Positions 1 through 8,215 of a DNA stretch of 64,000 bases are shown here, piece by piece. How positions within the stretch are numbered: position 1 is the first letter of the stretch; every line of letters begins with the position of its first letter. A program made the position numbers and the translations under genes. The notes beneath the pieces were generated by a model. That model saw nothing but the letters and a program-made list of their open reading frames with translations, was not told the origin of the DNA and did not search any database. The DNA lies in contig CAKRAK010000007.1 of NCBI GenBank assembly GCA_934294885.1, positions 29,455-93,454 of the forward strand. The letters are read 5' to 3'. This stretch comes from an uncultured Lachnospiraceae bacterium. GTDB taxonomy: Bacteria > Bacillota > Clostridia > Lachnospirales > Lachnospiraceae.

Positions 1-4
1 AGAA

Positions 5-208
5 ATGAACAATCTGGCAACAAGGGTTGCTGTATGTAAGGATTTGATTTCGGAAAATAAAGCATATGTAGATCAGTTAATGAATACAAAGGATCAGGCA
101 GATAAGCAAAAGGTTCTGGATCATATGGAGGATTTTTCCTGCAAAGAAGAAATGGAACGCTACGTTGAAAATTATGAGGAGAATTATCGGATGCCTCAAA
201 AACATTAG
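5..208 (+). CDS. Hypothetical protein, possibly cut by the window edge
   Basis: A 67-residue, charged and probably helical protein with no family I recognise. No in-frame stop lies between base 1 and its ATG, so this may be the C-terminal part of a longer gene. It has no membrane segment or signal peptide. The next gene starts 35 bases downstream on the same strand, so the two could be co-transcribed. The short length and missing upstream context keep confidence low. Confidence 0.45.
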   Translation: MNNLATRVAVCKDLISENKAYVDQLMNTKDQADKQKVLDHMEDFSCKEEMERYVENYEENYRMPQKH

Positions 209-243
209 CAGCGGCGGTATTTTCACATTGGAAAGGATAAAAA

Positions 244-882
244 ATGGAAGTGAAAAAAGGTATTATTTTTGATATGGATGGTACTCTTTGGGATTCAGCA
301 GAGGGAGTTGCCGCGTCATGGAATGAAATTATTGAAAAAGAATATACAGCTGACAGAAAACTGACAGCCGGAGATATTCAGTCGGTGATGGGTCTTACAA
401 TGAAGCGTCTTGCAGCGAAGCTCTTTCCGGAGTTGGAAGAGAAAAAGAGACTGGAACTGGTGGATCATTGCGGAGAATACGAGAACGGATATCTTCGTAT
501 CCATGGAGGAAGCTTATATGACGGACTGGAAGCAACCATAGGGCAGTTGAAGGAAAAATACCATTTATATATTGTCAGTAACTGCCAAAGTGGATATATC
601 GAGGCGTTTCTGGAGCATTATGGTTTCGGAAAGTATTTTGATGATATTGAATGTTATGGTAATAATCTTCTGGAGAAGGGTGAAAATATACGAAAGGTTG
701 TTGATAGAAATCAGTTGACCCATGCCGTTTATGTAGGAGATATTCAGGGAGATTATGATGCAAGCCGGCAGGCAGGCGTATTATTTATTCATGCTGCCTA
801 TGGTTTTGGCAAAATTGATGCACAGGTTCCTAAAATCAACAAGTTTACGGAATTACCGGAGATTATGAAAACAATTTTTTAA
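244..882 (+). CDS. HAD-family hydrolase, phosphoglycolate phosphatase-like
   Basis: A 212-residue HAD-superfamily phosphatase. Motif I is DMDGT with Asp10 as the expected nucleophile and Asp12 as general acid. Motif II is Ser112 in VSNC, and motif IV is the GDIQGD segment around Asp166 and Asp170. Residues 15-90 form the helical cap typical of the Gph/PGMB-like subfamily. Such enzymes remove phosphate from small metabolites in the cytoplasm, but the substrate cannot be read from the sequence. It stands before spoVT with its own 226-base gap, so it probably does not belong to the sporulation run. Confidence 0.85.
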   Translation: MEVKKGIIFDMDGTLWDSAEGVAASWNEIIEKEYTADRKLTAGDIQSVMGLTMKRLAAKLFPELEEKKRLELVDHCGEYENGYLRIHGGSLYDGLEATIGQLKEKYHLYIVSNCQSGYIEAFLEHYGFGKYFDDIECYGNNLLEKGENIRKVVDRNQLTHAVYVGDIQGDYDASRQAGVLFIHAAYGFGKIDAQVPKINKFTELPEIMKTIF

Positions 883-1043
883 GACAAGCGCTGTAATAGA
901 GAACAAATGTAAGTGCTAAGGATGCAAAAGAGGACGTCTTAAAATGCTATTTGTATTATGTCCTTTAATAAAATAAAAACGAATAAATCCGCTTGATTTC
1001 CATATACTAACTCCAAAGCTGATATATGGCAAAGAAGAGATCT

Positions 1044-1071
1044 TTGACAGACCTATAAGTGGGAATATACT
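1044..1071 (+). promoter_or_regulatory. Candidate sigma-A promoter of spoVT
   Basis: TTGACA at 1044-1049 and TATACT at 1066-1071 are separated by 16 bases. They lie about 40 bases before the spoVT start. An imperfect palindrome with CCATAT and ATATGG arms lies just upstream (about 1000-1029). SpoVT is forespore-expressed in Bacillus, so a sporulation sigma site could exist as well, but I see none convincing. Confidence 0.5.
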
Positions 1072-1108
1072 GCAGGGATTTTATGAAATAAGGAATTGGA
1101 GGAACGTT

Positions 1109-1657
1109 ATGAGAGCAACGGGAATTGTACGTCGTATAGATGAACTGGGTCGAATTGTGGTACCCAAAGAATTAAGAAGAAATCTGCGAATCCGGGAAGG
1201 GGACCCGATTGAGATTTTTACAGGTCGGGAAGGGGAGATTATTTTAAAAAAATATTCTCCCATCGGAGAATTAAGTGCCTTTGCACAGGAGTATGTGGAT
1301 GCCTCTGCAAAGATTTTAGGATGTCCGGTCTGTGTTACCGACCGGGATCAGATTATTGCGGTAGCCGGTGTACCCAAAAAGGATTTGCTGGGAAAACGTC
1401 TGCATAAGGAATTAGAGGATGCCATCAATGACCGGGAAGGTATTATGGCTAAAAAAGGGGAAAAACGGTATATTCGCATCACTGGGGAAGATGAGGATGT
1501 TTTTGAGGGACAGATTGTCCAGACAATCATTTGCGAAGGGGATGCGATTGGTGCTGTCATTATTCTGAATAAGGACGAGAAAAACCCATTAACGGAAACA
1601 GAAAGAAAGGTTGCTGTGATTGCTGCCAATTTTTTGGGTAAACAAATGGAAGGTTAA
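1109..1657 (+). CDS. spoVT: Stage V sporulation protein T, AbrB-type transcription regulator
   Basis: A 182-residue protein, close to the 178 of Bacillus subtilis SpoVT. Residues 1-50 are the AbrB/SpoVT swapped-hairpin DNA-binding domain (start MRATGIVRRIDELGRIVVPK), and residues 56-180 are the GAF-like C-terminal domain. SpoVT tunes sigma-G dependent gene expression in the forespore. The ATG follows a GGAGG at about 1098-1102. It opens the conserved run that continues with HU, RqcP, YabP, YabQ, DivIC and SpoIIE, which fits a spore-forming Clostridia. Confidence 0.95.
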   Translation: MRATGIVRRIDELGRIVVPKELRRNLRIREGDPIEIFTGREGEIILKKYSPIGELSAFAQEYVDASAKILGCPVCVTDRDQIIAVAGVPKKDLLGKRLHKELEDAINDREGIMAKKGEKRYIRITGEDEDVFEGQIVQTIICEGDAIGAVIILNKDEKNPLTETERKVAVIAANFLGKQMEG

Positions 1658-1853
1658 GCATAGATGGATTCCAACCGAAACCCGAATTAATGGCACAGTT
1701 AAGCCAAGGATGTGTAACAAAATGCACAATGTTTTTTCGGAAAATATGTGAGAAAGTTCTAAAAAATTTTGGCAATGTGTATATATTTTTAGAGGATGTA
1801 ATTGGAATTATTCTGCCAAATTATACAAAAAGCCTAAGAATATAGGTATTTGC
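1658..1853. other. Gap between spoVT and the HU promoter
   Basis: The gap from spoVT to HU is 308 bases. Its last third holds the HU promoter. The first 196 bases show an AT-rich stretch with an AAAAAATTTT palindrome near 1759 but no strong stem-loop with a T run, no reading frame of note and no recognised RNA motif. Confidence 0.4.
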
Positions 1854-1882
1854 TTGACAAATAGGGTGTAAACGAGTATAAA
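1854..1882 (+). promoter_or_regulatory. Sigma-A promoter of the HU gene
   Basis: TTGACA at 1854-1859 and TATAAA at 1877-1882 with an exact 17-base spacer. It lies about 85 bases before the HU start, giving a leader of roughly 75 nt. This near-consensus promoter fits an abundant nucleoid protein. Confidence 0.75.
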
Positions 1883-1965
1883 TAAGTCTAGGACTTGTCA
1901 ATTGGACAAGGATATTTGCGTAAGGCAATTTAATATAATTATTTATTAAGAGGAGGATTATTCCT

Positions 1966-2241
1966 ATGAACAAAACAGAATTAGTTGATGCAATTGCTAA
2001 AAAGACAGAGTTATCTAAGAAAGATGCAGAGAAGGCATTAAAGGCTTTCACAGATGTTGTTGCAGAAGAATTAGCAAAGGGTGAGAAAGTCCAGTTAGTA
2101 GGTTTTGGTACTTTTGAAGTAATTGAGAGACCTGCTCGTGATGGTAGAAATCCTAGAACTGGTGAGCCAATGCCAATCGAGGCTTCTAAGGCTCCTAAGT
2201 TCAAAGCTGGTAAGGCTTTAAAGGATACAGTAAATAAGTAA
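1966..2241 (+). CDS. hup: HU family DNA-binding protein
   Basis: A 91-residue histone-like protein, the usual HU length. The start is MNKTELVDAIAKK and the DNA-contacting arm carries RNPRTGEPMPI, with the conserved GFGTFE strand before it. HU bends and compacts DNA as a dimer and is normally essential in Firmicutes. An AGGAGG lies about 8 bases before the ATG. It is transcribed from its own strong promoter and ends in a strong terminator at 2254-2288, so it is probably a single-gene unit within the sporulation run. Confidence 0.96.
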   Translation: MNKTELVDAIAKKTELSKKDAEKALKAFTDVVAEELAKGEKVQLVGFGTFEVIERPARDGRNPRTGEPMPIEASKAPKFKAGKALKDTVNK

Positions 2242-2253
2242 TTTGTAGACCTG

Positions 2254-2288
2254 AAAAAAGACCGTGGATTTTCCATGGTCTTTTTTTG
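2254..2288 (+). terminator. Rho-independent terminator after HU
   Basis: An AAAAGACC arm pairs with GGTCTTTT around a TGG/CCA extension, followed by an unbroken T run. It starts 13 bases after the HU stop. Confidence 0.9.
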
Positions 2289-2345
2289 TTTAAGTTGACG
2301 AGAAAAAAACATACATTATGCGATGCATTTGACAACCGAAATTAA

Positions 2346-2520
2346 TTGTGAAAATTTAATATGATATATACGCAGGCTCTTGTAGCACACCGGTACTTAA
2401 CGAGGAAAAGCGTTAGCGTATTCCAAGTTTAGTACCGCTGTGTGCGGATGAAGCGCAAGCGTGCCTGGGTTATATCCATATTAAATTTTCACAAGTTGAT
2501 GAGGAAAAAGCGTTTCGCAG
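2346..2520. repeat. Palindromic interspersed element, copy A (full length)
   Basis: The core (2346-2494) begins TTGTGAAAATTTAATATG and ends with its near-exact reverse complement. The ~95-base interior differs from the copy at 41147-41296 at only about three positions. The interior is itself hairpin-rich: GCACACCGGTACT pairs with AGTACCGCTGTGTGC, TAACG pairs with CGTTA. A CGTTTCGCA segment follows at 2511-2519, as in the copy before dapA. It sits between the HU terminator and rqcP. No direct repeat is clear at this copy. Confidence 0.8.
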
Positions 2521-2554
2521 TTACTAATGATACAGATAAAGGAAGGGAGTAAAT

Positions 2555-2794
2555 ATGAGATTAGATAAATATTTGAAGGTGTCCAGATTGATTAAAAGAC
2601 GAACCGTAGCCAATGATGCGTGTGATGCGGGAAGAGTTATGGTAAACGGAAAGGTAGCAAAGGCATCTGCCGATGTAAAGGTTGGCGATCGTATTGATAT
2701 TGAATTTGGTAACAAAAATGTTGCAGTGGAGATTACGCAGATTTTAGATACGACAAAAAAAGAAGATGCAAAGGAAATGTTTCAATATCTGTAG
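2555..2794 (+). CDS. rqcP: S4-domain RNA-binding protein RqcP (YabO)
   Basis: A 79-residue protein made almost entirely of an S4 RNA-binding domain (MRLDKYLKVSRLIKRRTVAN, then GRVMVNGKVAK). It matches the Hsp15/YabO family. In Bacillus subtilis this protein, renamed RqcP, works with RqcH to add C-terminal alanine tails to stalled nascent chains on 50S subunits. Its position directly before yabP and yabQ is the same as in Bacillus. A GGAAGGGAG lies upstream of the ATG. The palindromic element copy A lies immediately before it and would be part of its leader if transcription starts further upstream. Confidence 0.9.
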   Translation: MRLDKYLKVSRLIKRRTVANDACDAGRVMVNGKVAKASADVKVGDRIDIEFGNKNVAVEITQILDTTKKEDAKEMFQYL

Positions 2795-2867
2795 CATATA
2801 AAAGCACCTTGTCTCATAAGATAGGTTGAGTAGAAGCAGCAATGGGATATGAGATAGGAGTGTGGCT

Positions 2868-3158
2868 ATGGAGGATGTTCGTAATGTAAATACAAAGGGT
2901 CATAGAATTGCATTGAATAACCGCGGAAATGGACTGATAACCGGTGTGAATGCGGTAATATCCTTTGATCCAAACGAGGTATTGTTAGAAACGGAGCAGG
3001 GAGTGCTTTTGATAAAGGGCTCGGAATTGAATGTAACAAAGCTGACACTTGACAAAGGGGAAGTGGAAGTGGACGGCAGAATAGATTCTTTTACCTATTC
3101 GGACATGAAACCCGGCACAAAAGGGGAAAACGGATTATTTGAGCGGTTGTTTAAGTAG
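2868..3158 (+). CDS. yabP: Sporulation protein YabP
   Basis: A 96-residue member of the YabP/YqfC family, needed for spore coat and cortex formation in the mother cell in Bacillus. Motifs include HRIALNNR near the N terminus and the LLETEQGVLLIKG strand pair. The ATG at 2868 is chosen because AGGAG at 2856-2860 is 7 bases away. A GTG at 2862 in the same frame is only one base from it. yabQ follows after 8 bases, so the two are surely co-transcribed. Confidence 0.9.
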   Translation: MEDVRNVNTKGHRIALNNRGNGLITGVNAVISFDPNEVLLETEQGVLLIKGSELNVTKLTLDKGEVEVDGRIDSFTYSDMKPGTKGENGLFERLFK

Positions 3159-3166
3159 GTGATGGA

Positions 3167-3589
3167 ATGGCAGGGCTGATCTATGATGAACTGCGGTTAT
3201 TTGGAATTTGTTTTCTGCTTGGTATGGCATTAGGTTTTTTGTATGACCTGTTTCGAATTTTTCGATTACTGGTTCCCCACAAAAGCATATTTGTGGACAT
3301 GGAAGATTTGTTGTACTGGGTGTTAACGGCTTGCTTTGTGTTTCAGACATTATTCCGGTTCAATGAAGGAAAATTGCGAGGCTATGCATTTCTTGGCATG
3401 TTTTTAGGTGTAGTGGTCTATACCCTTACCATAAGGCGGTTATTGTTGTTTGTGGTAGGGAAAATTCTCCCCCTTTGGAAAAAAGGATGGAGTATGTTAA
3501 AAAGACCTTTTAAGGGAGTGACGGGATATATTAGAAAAACGTTGAAAAATCTTGTTGTAGAAGTTAAAATGGCAATTAGAAGCAGATAG
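3167..3589 (+). CDS. yabQ: Spore cortex biosynthesis protein YabQ
   Basis: A 140-residue membrane protein. It has hydrophobic segments at about residues 11-30, 45-63 and 72-90, then a basic C-terminal tail. The pattern, with GFLYDLFRIFR after the first segment and DLLYW before the second, is that of YabQ, a mother-cell membrane protein needed for spore cortex formation in Bacillus. An AGGTGA lies just before the ATG. Its place between yabP and the divIC-like gene is conserved. Confidence 0.9.
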   Translation: MAGLIYDELRLFGICFLLGMALGFLYDLFRIFRLLVPHKSIFVDMEDLLYWVLTACFVFQTLFRFNEGKLRGYAFLGMFLGVVVYTLTIRRLLLFVVGKILPLWKKGWSMLKRPFKGVTGYIRKTLKNLVVEVKMAIRSR

Positions 3590-3604
3590 ATTAATAAGAA
3601 ACAG

Positions 3605-3928
3605 GTGAAGAAATTGAGTAAAAAAAGACGACGGAAAAGAAAGTCAAAAAACAGTTTGAACAAAAATGGATTTCCTGTGATCATGTTTATAGTGATTGTA
3701 TTTTGCATTGTTCTAGGTGTTTATTCCCTGAATCTGAAAAAGGAGAGTAATCAGTTAGAAGAAAAAAAACAAACACTGGAAGCGCAAATTCAACAAGAAG
3801 AAGATAGAACGAAGGAACTGGAAGAATTAGAAAAATATACCAAAACAAAAAAATATATGGAGGAAGTTGCCAGAGAAAAGCTTGGTCTTGTATATCCGGA
3901 TGAGATTCTGATTCAGCCAAGTAACTGA
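3605..3928 (+). CDS. divIC: Septum formation initiator, DivIC/FtsB-like
   Basis: A small bitopic division protein. It has a very basic cytoplasmic N terminus (residues 2-20), one membrane segment at about residues 24-42, a coiled coil over about 44-80, and the conserved end ARE-KLGLVYPDE. DivIC works with FtsL and DivIB in the divisome. The given start is a GTG at 3605. A TTG at 3614 is at least as likely, because AGGTGA at 3604-3609 would then be suitably spaced. The choice changes only three residues. Confidence 0.88.
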   Translation: MKKLSKKRRRKRKSKNSLNKNGFPVIMFIVIVFCIVLGVYSLNLKKESNQLEEKKQTLEAQIQQEEDRTKELEELEKYTKTKKYMEEVAREKLGLVYPDEILIQPSN

Positions 3929-4029
3929 TTATGTCGTTAATTGCGTCAGATAAGGTTTTGTTATGACAATATTTTATATAAAACGATATGCATAATGTAT
4001 TCCAAAGATTAGTTTGGGAGGAACATATT

Positions 4030-6120
4030 ATGGGATATCATATGAAGAAATTGGGGATACATGTCCTTGCCTTTTTTGTGGCACGCTGTCAGGTGTTGGG
4101 GATGTATCCCTTTGTAGTGCCCTTTTTTGTGGCATCCTATATTGATAAACAAAGCAGTCTAAGCCTATATCTGGTGATGATGCTTGGTATATTAAGCCGC
4201 AGGGCATATATGCCCTGCCTGAAATATTTCCTTGTGATTGGAAGCTTACTGTTGATTTTAAGATTTACAGACAGGAAAAAACTGTTCTCCACAAATTATA
4301 TGATCGCACTGGCTGCCGGTGTTTTGCTATGGTCTGTGGGAATGCCTGTGGAATATCTGCTGACCCATGATACATACAGTATTCTTTACAGTCTGTTAGA
4401 AGGGATAATCGCTGCCTGCGGAACCTTTGTATTGGAACAGGGGCTGGTTGCTTTCTGTGTGGGTACCGGAAGAAGATTTGCCACAAATGAAAGGTTTATT
4501 GGATTCTTTTGCCTGATTAGTATGTTTTTATATGGTCTGCCAACGATATATGAACCGGTGCATATATTATTTATTGTATCCTCATATTTGTTAATGTGTT
4601 ATGCCTACCGCTTTGAAAGCAGTATCGGGATGTCTATGGGTGGAATTGTAGGACTGACCATGGCATTTCAGACCGGAGAGGTGTTATGGCTTGCCGTGAT
4701 GCTTCTGTTGTCCGGATTGATTATCATTTTACGGGAGCTTGGCAAAATCGGTGTGATGTCCGGATTCTTTTCCGGGTATCTGTTATTGGGTTTTTTGTAC
4801 CAGCATATGTTATTGGGAAAAAATATTTTAATCAGTGCCATAGTTGTTGTCTTTGCATTTTTTTTCACTCCGGAAAAGTTTTTGTGCAAGGTTATCAGGG
4901 ATCGGGAAGTCAATACACTATCTTCTCAGGATGTATTGGCACAGGAAGTCACCAGAAGACGTTTGGAGAATTTTGGCCATGCATTTGTAGAAATGGAAAA
5001 AATGCTGTTGTTACATGAGAATGAAATTACCATTCCCGATGACTTAAGTAATGTTTATTTGTCGGGGGATGGAATTTCTCTGTTAAATGCAGTTGAATCC
5101 CAAAGCAACCGGTTGACGGAAATCAGACGGAGCTTCGTAAGACAGCTTGGCCAGATTGGAGAAACGATTGCCGGATTTTCCGGGGAATTATCGGAAACGA
5201 CTCTTTTACATGAACAGTTCGAAAGCAGGATAACAGAAAGCTTATACCGATATGGTGTTACCGTTTCGAAAGCCATGCTTGTGAAGGATAAAAACGGAAG
5301 GCTGGAGGCGTATGTACACTGTTGTTTGGAACGAAAGGGGCTCGTAACCGGAGAAACCATAGCCGGTCTGGTCAGCCGGATACTGGAAAAGGATATGATT
5401 TGTGTCAGGGGCTGCGAGGAAACCCTTCGGACAAGGGAGAGTACCTTTGTTTTTCTGGAAAAGGGAAAATACATGCTGACAACAGGAATTGTGAGGAAAA
5501 ACCGGTTGGGAGAAACTGCCTGTGGGGATAATTTTTCTGTATCCAAAATAAATGAACAGACGGCGGTGCTGATGCTGTCGGATGGGATGGGAAGCGGTGA
5601 ACCGGCAAATATAAAAAGCGAACAGGTTGTGGAATTGTTGGAACAGCTTCTGTCGGCCGGGTTTCGCCGGGAACTGGCAATCTGGCTTTTGAATTCATTT
5701 ATCAGTTTTCTTTCCAATGGAAATGTCAGCTCTACTTTGGATTTAACGATGGTAGATTTATGTGATGGGATGACGGATTTTGTTAAATTAGGGGCATCCT
5801 CAACCTTCATCAAAAGAAAGAACCGGGTAGAATGTATTCATTCAACATCCTTGCCGGTAGGTGTGTTGGAACAGGTGGAATTTGACACCTGTGGAAGAAA
5901 ACTTTATCATGGAGATGTGATAATCATGATCAGTGATGGCATTTTGGACGGTATTATCTTTGAAAATAAAGAGACATATTTAATGGAATTGATTGCATCC
6001 TTAGATACCAATAACGCTCAGGTCATGGCTCAGGAAATTATAGATGATATTACCCGGATGAACAGAGGACAGCTTAAGGATGACAGTACAGTACTTGTGG
6101 CTGTATTATGGGAACGGTAG
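4030..6120 (+). CDS. spoIIE: Stage II sporulation protein E, SpoIIE phosphatase
   Basis: About 696 residues. The N-terminal ~290 residues are strongly hydrophobic with around ten membrane segments, the middle is a regulatory and FtsZ-interacting region, and the C-terminal ~220 residues are a PP2C-type phosphatase. Metal-binding Asp518 (SDGMGSGEP) and Asp636 (SDGILDG) are visible. SpoIIE dephosphorylates SpoIIAA to activate sigma-F in the forespore. The ATG at 4030 is chosen for its GGAGG about 8 bases upstream; an ATG at 3988 lacks one. It is somewhat shorter than the 827-residue Bacillus protein. Confidence 0.95.
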   Translation: MGYHMKKLGIHVLAFFVARCQVLGMYPFVVPFFVASYIDKQSSLSLYLVMMLGILSRRAYMPCLKYFLVIGSLLLILRFTDRKKLFSTNYMIALAAGVLLWSVGMPVEYLLTHDTYSILYSLLEGIIAACGTFVLEQGLVAFCVGTGRRFATNERFIGFFCLISMFLYGLPTIYEPVHILFIVSSYLLMCYAYRFESSIGMSMGGIVGLTMAFQTGEVLWLAVMLLLSGLIIILRELGKIGVMSGFFSGYLLLGFLYQHMLLGKNILISAIVVVFAFFFTPEKFLCKVIRDREVNTLSSQDVLAQEVTRRRLENFGHAFVEMEKMLLLHENEITIPDDLSNVYLSGDGISLLNAVESQSNRLTEIRRSFVRQLGQIGETIAGFSGELSETTLLHEQFESRITESLYRYGVTVSKAMLVKDKNGRLEAYVHCCLERKGLVTGETIAGLVSRILEKDMICVRGCEETLRTRESTFVFLEKGKYMLTTGIVRKNRLGETACGDNFSVSKINEQTAVLMLSDGMGSGEPANIKSEQVVELLEQLLSAGFRRELAIWLLNSFISFLSNGNVSSTLDLTMVDLCDGMTDFVKLGASSTFIKRKNRVECIHSTSLPVGVLEQVEFDTCGRKLYHGDVIIMISDGILDGIIFENKETYLMELIASLDTNNAQVMAQEIIDDITRMNRGQLKDDSTVLVAVLWER

Positions 6121-6174
6121 AATTCCGGCAGGATCATGGATATGACATGACGGGACGGATTGAAATAAGGCTAT

Positions 6175-6210
6175 CCCAATCCCCTTGGCTTTAGACAATG
6201 GGTAGTTCAC
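6175..6210 (+). repeat. Possible decayed IS200/IS605 right-end (omega-RNA-like) remnant
   Basis: The segment reads CCCAATCCCCTTGG, then CTTTAG, then ACAATGGGTAGTTCAC. TnpB-associated IS605 right ends often carry a CCCC-rich stem, a CTTTAG-type loop, a GGGG arm and then AGTTCA. Here the stem has mismatches. No tnpB or tnpA remains, so this could be a scar or chance similarity. Confidence 0.3.
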
Positions 6211-6232
6211 ATGCCGGTGAAAGGATTTATAT

Positions 6233-7690
6233 ATGATTCAAAGGATAAAACAGTATATAAAAGAGAATAATTTAATTTGTAGAGGTGAAAAACTGGTATT
6301 AGGTGTGTCCGGAGGTGCGGATTCCATGGCACTTTTGCACATCATGATACTTCTGGCAAAGGAATGGGACTTAAAGCTTTATGTAGTTCATATTAACCAC
6401 GGTATCCGGGAGGAAGCATGGAAGGATGCAGATTATGTGGAACAGTTTTGCCAAACCTACAAGCTTCCCGTATTCTTTTTTTCTGAAAATATTCCCCTGC
6501 TTGCACAAAAGGAAGGAAAAAGCGAGGAGGAAATGGGGCGTGTTTACAGATATCGATGCTTTCGTGAGATTGTAAAAAAAGAGGCTGGGGACAAAATTGT
6601 GGTGGCACATCATGAAAATGACCAGGCGGAAACGGTTTTGTTTCATCTGATACGGGGAACGAATCTGAAGGGACTTTCCGGCATTTCGCCTCTTTTTGTG
6701 GGAGAGGATGGTATTCCGATAGTCCGTCCCCTGTTATGCGTGAACCGGAATGAAATAGAACAATATCTTTGCAGTCATGATATAAGCTGGCAGGAGGATG
6801 TTACAAATCAGGACAATCTATATGCAAGAAATGCACTTCGGAATATTGTAGTTCCCGCATTAAATGATATCAATTCCCAGGCAATATCCCACATTGCCCG
6901 GCTGGCACAAGATATAAGAGCGTATGAAGCCTTCTTTGAAAGTCAGGTTCAAAGTTACCTTCAAACAAATGTAAAGTATCAAAATCAGAATGTTGTGATA
7001 AATCGAGAAAAATTATTGGAGAATCCGTCAGTGTTTGTCCAAGGTGTGTTGTATCATTTAATAAGTGATGTGTGTGGAAGAAAAAAGGATTTGTCTAATG
7101 AACATGTAGAAGCCCTTTATCATTTGCTTTTGGGACAAAGCGGGAGAACGATAGATTTACCCTATGGGGTAACTGCTTTCGTTATGTATGAGAATCTGAT
7201 TCTTTGTCCATCCTTTGTACAGGAGAGGAATGAGGAAGATATCATATATCTGGATCATATTTTATGGGAAGAGAACCGAGATTACGCTGTGAAAGTAGCA
7301 GGATTTGGGGAAGTATTGATTTCTTGCAGAAGATATGGGGAACATGATGGAACATCTTTGGATTTTGTGCCTGCACAAGGGGGAAATGTGAAAAATAACT
7401 ATACGAAATACTTTAATTGTGATAAAATAATTGCTGCGTTGTGTTTACGAACTCCCCAACAGGGTGATTATTTGTGTATGAATGAACAGGGTAATCATAA
7501 AAAACTTTCAAAATATTTCAAGGATGCAAAAATCCCGTTGGATGTAAGAAGACGGATTCCTATATTGGCATTGGAGCATGAGATTTTATATGTGGCAGGA
7601 TATCGTAGATGCGAGGCTTATAAGGTAAATGAAACAACCAATAAAATATTAATAGTAACCTACAAAGGAGAAGAAGATGGATCATATTGA
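6233..7690 (+). CDS. tilS: tRNA(Ile)-lysidine synthase TilS
   Basis: 485 residues. The PP-loop SGGADS is at residues 26-31, followed by HINHGIR and the HHENDQAET ATP/tRNA site. The TilS substrate-binding and C-terminal domains follow, with KLSKYFKDAKIP and the RRRIP element near the end. TilS uses ATP and lysine to convert C34 of the tRNA-Ile CAU anticodon to lysidine, making it read AUA. Its stop overlaps the start of hpt by 14 bases, so the two are translationally coupled. The order tilS - hpt - ftsH is the classic Firmicutes one. Confidence 0.95.
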   Translation: MIQRIKQYIKENNLICRGEKLVLGVSGGADSMALLHIMILLAKEWDLKLYVVHINHGIREEAWKDADYVEQFCQTYKLPVFFFSENIPLLAQKEGKSEEEMGRVYRYRCFREIVKKEAGDKIVVAHHENDQAETVLFHLIRGTNLKGLSGISPLFVGEDGIPIVRPLLCVNRNEIEQYLCSHDISWQEDVTNQDNLYARNALRNIVVPALNDINSQAISHIARLAQDIRAYEAFFESQVQSYLQTNVKYQNQNVVINREKLLENPSVFVQGVLYHLISDVCGRKKDLSNEHVEALYHLLLGQSGRTIDLPYGVTAFVMYENLILCPSFVQERNEEDIIYLDHILWEENRDYAVKVAGFGEVLISCRRYGEHDGTSLDFVPAQGGNVKNNYTKYFNCDKIIAALCLRTPQQGDYLCMNEQGNHKKLSKYFKDAKIPLDVRRRIPILALEHEILYVAGYRRCEAYKVNETTNKILIVTYKGEEDGSY

Positions 7691-8198
7691 TGTATTAATT
7701 TCAGAAGAAGAGATTACCACCAGAATATGCGAACTGGCTGAGGAAATTAATAAAGAATATGCAGGTAAGGAGATTCGGTTAGTTGTTATACTTAAGGGAA
7801 GTATATTCTTTGCATGTGAGCTTGCAAAGCATTTGACCATTCCTGTTACCTTTGATTTTATGGCAGTATCTTCCTATGGAGACGGCATGGTATCTGCCGG
7901 TAAGCTTACAGTCAAGAAAGAATTGGATGAGGATATCTGTGATACCAATGTATTAATTGTAGAGGATATTGTAGATTCCGGTATTACATTATCAAACTTA
8001 AAGCAGCTGTTATTGGCAAGAAATCCTGCCAGCTTGAAGATTATTACATTATTGGATAAGCCGGAGCGTAGAGTAACCGATATTCAGACTGATTATTGTG
8101 GATTTCAGATACCGGATGAGTTTGTAGTTGGATATGGACTTGATTATGCACAGAAATACCGTAATCTTCCGTATGTCGGTGTATTAAAGCAAGATTAA
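7677..8198 (+). CDS. hpt: Hypoxanthine phosphoribosyltransferase
   Basis: 173 residues, typical for bacterial HPRT. The PRPP-binding motif VLIVEDIVDSGIT is at about residues 92-104, and the flexible loop with SSYGDG is at 65-70. It salvages hypoxanthine and guanine into IMP and GMP with PRPP. An AAAGGAGAAG ribosome site lies inside the end of tilS, upstream of the ATG. In Bacillus, Hpt and TilS also contact each other and influence ftsH expression, and the same neighbours are present here. Confidence 0.95.
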   Translation: MDHIDVLISEEEITTRICELAEEINKEYAGKEIRLVVILKGSIFFACELAKHLTIPVTFDFMAVSSYGDGMVSAGKLTVKKELDEDICDTNVLIVEDIVDSGITLSNLKQLLLARNPASLKIITLLDKPERRVTDIQTDYCGFQIPDEFVVGYGLDYAQKYRNLPYVGVLKQD

Positions 8199-8215
8199 CT
8201 TAAAAGGAGCAAAGT

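Noticed and set aside
2346..2494. T-box leader before rqcP because of the TAGTACCGC stretch
   Set aside because: The T-box anti-terminator bulge TGGNACCGCG is absent, and the same segment recurs within the repeat before dapA.
5055..5813. Long minus-strand open frame (252 codons) inside spoIIE
   Set aside because: It is antisense to a conserved coding region with known catalytic motifs, has no ribosome site and no family resemblance.
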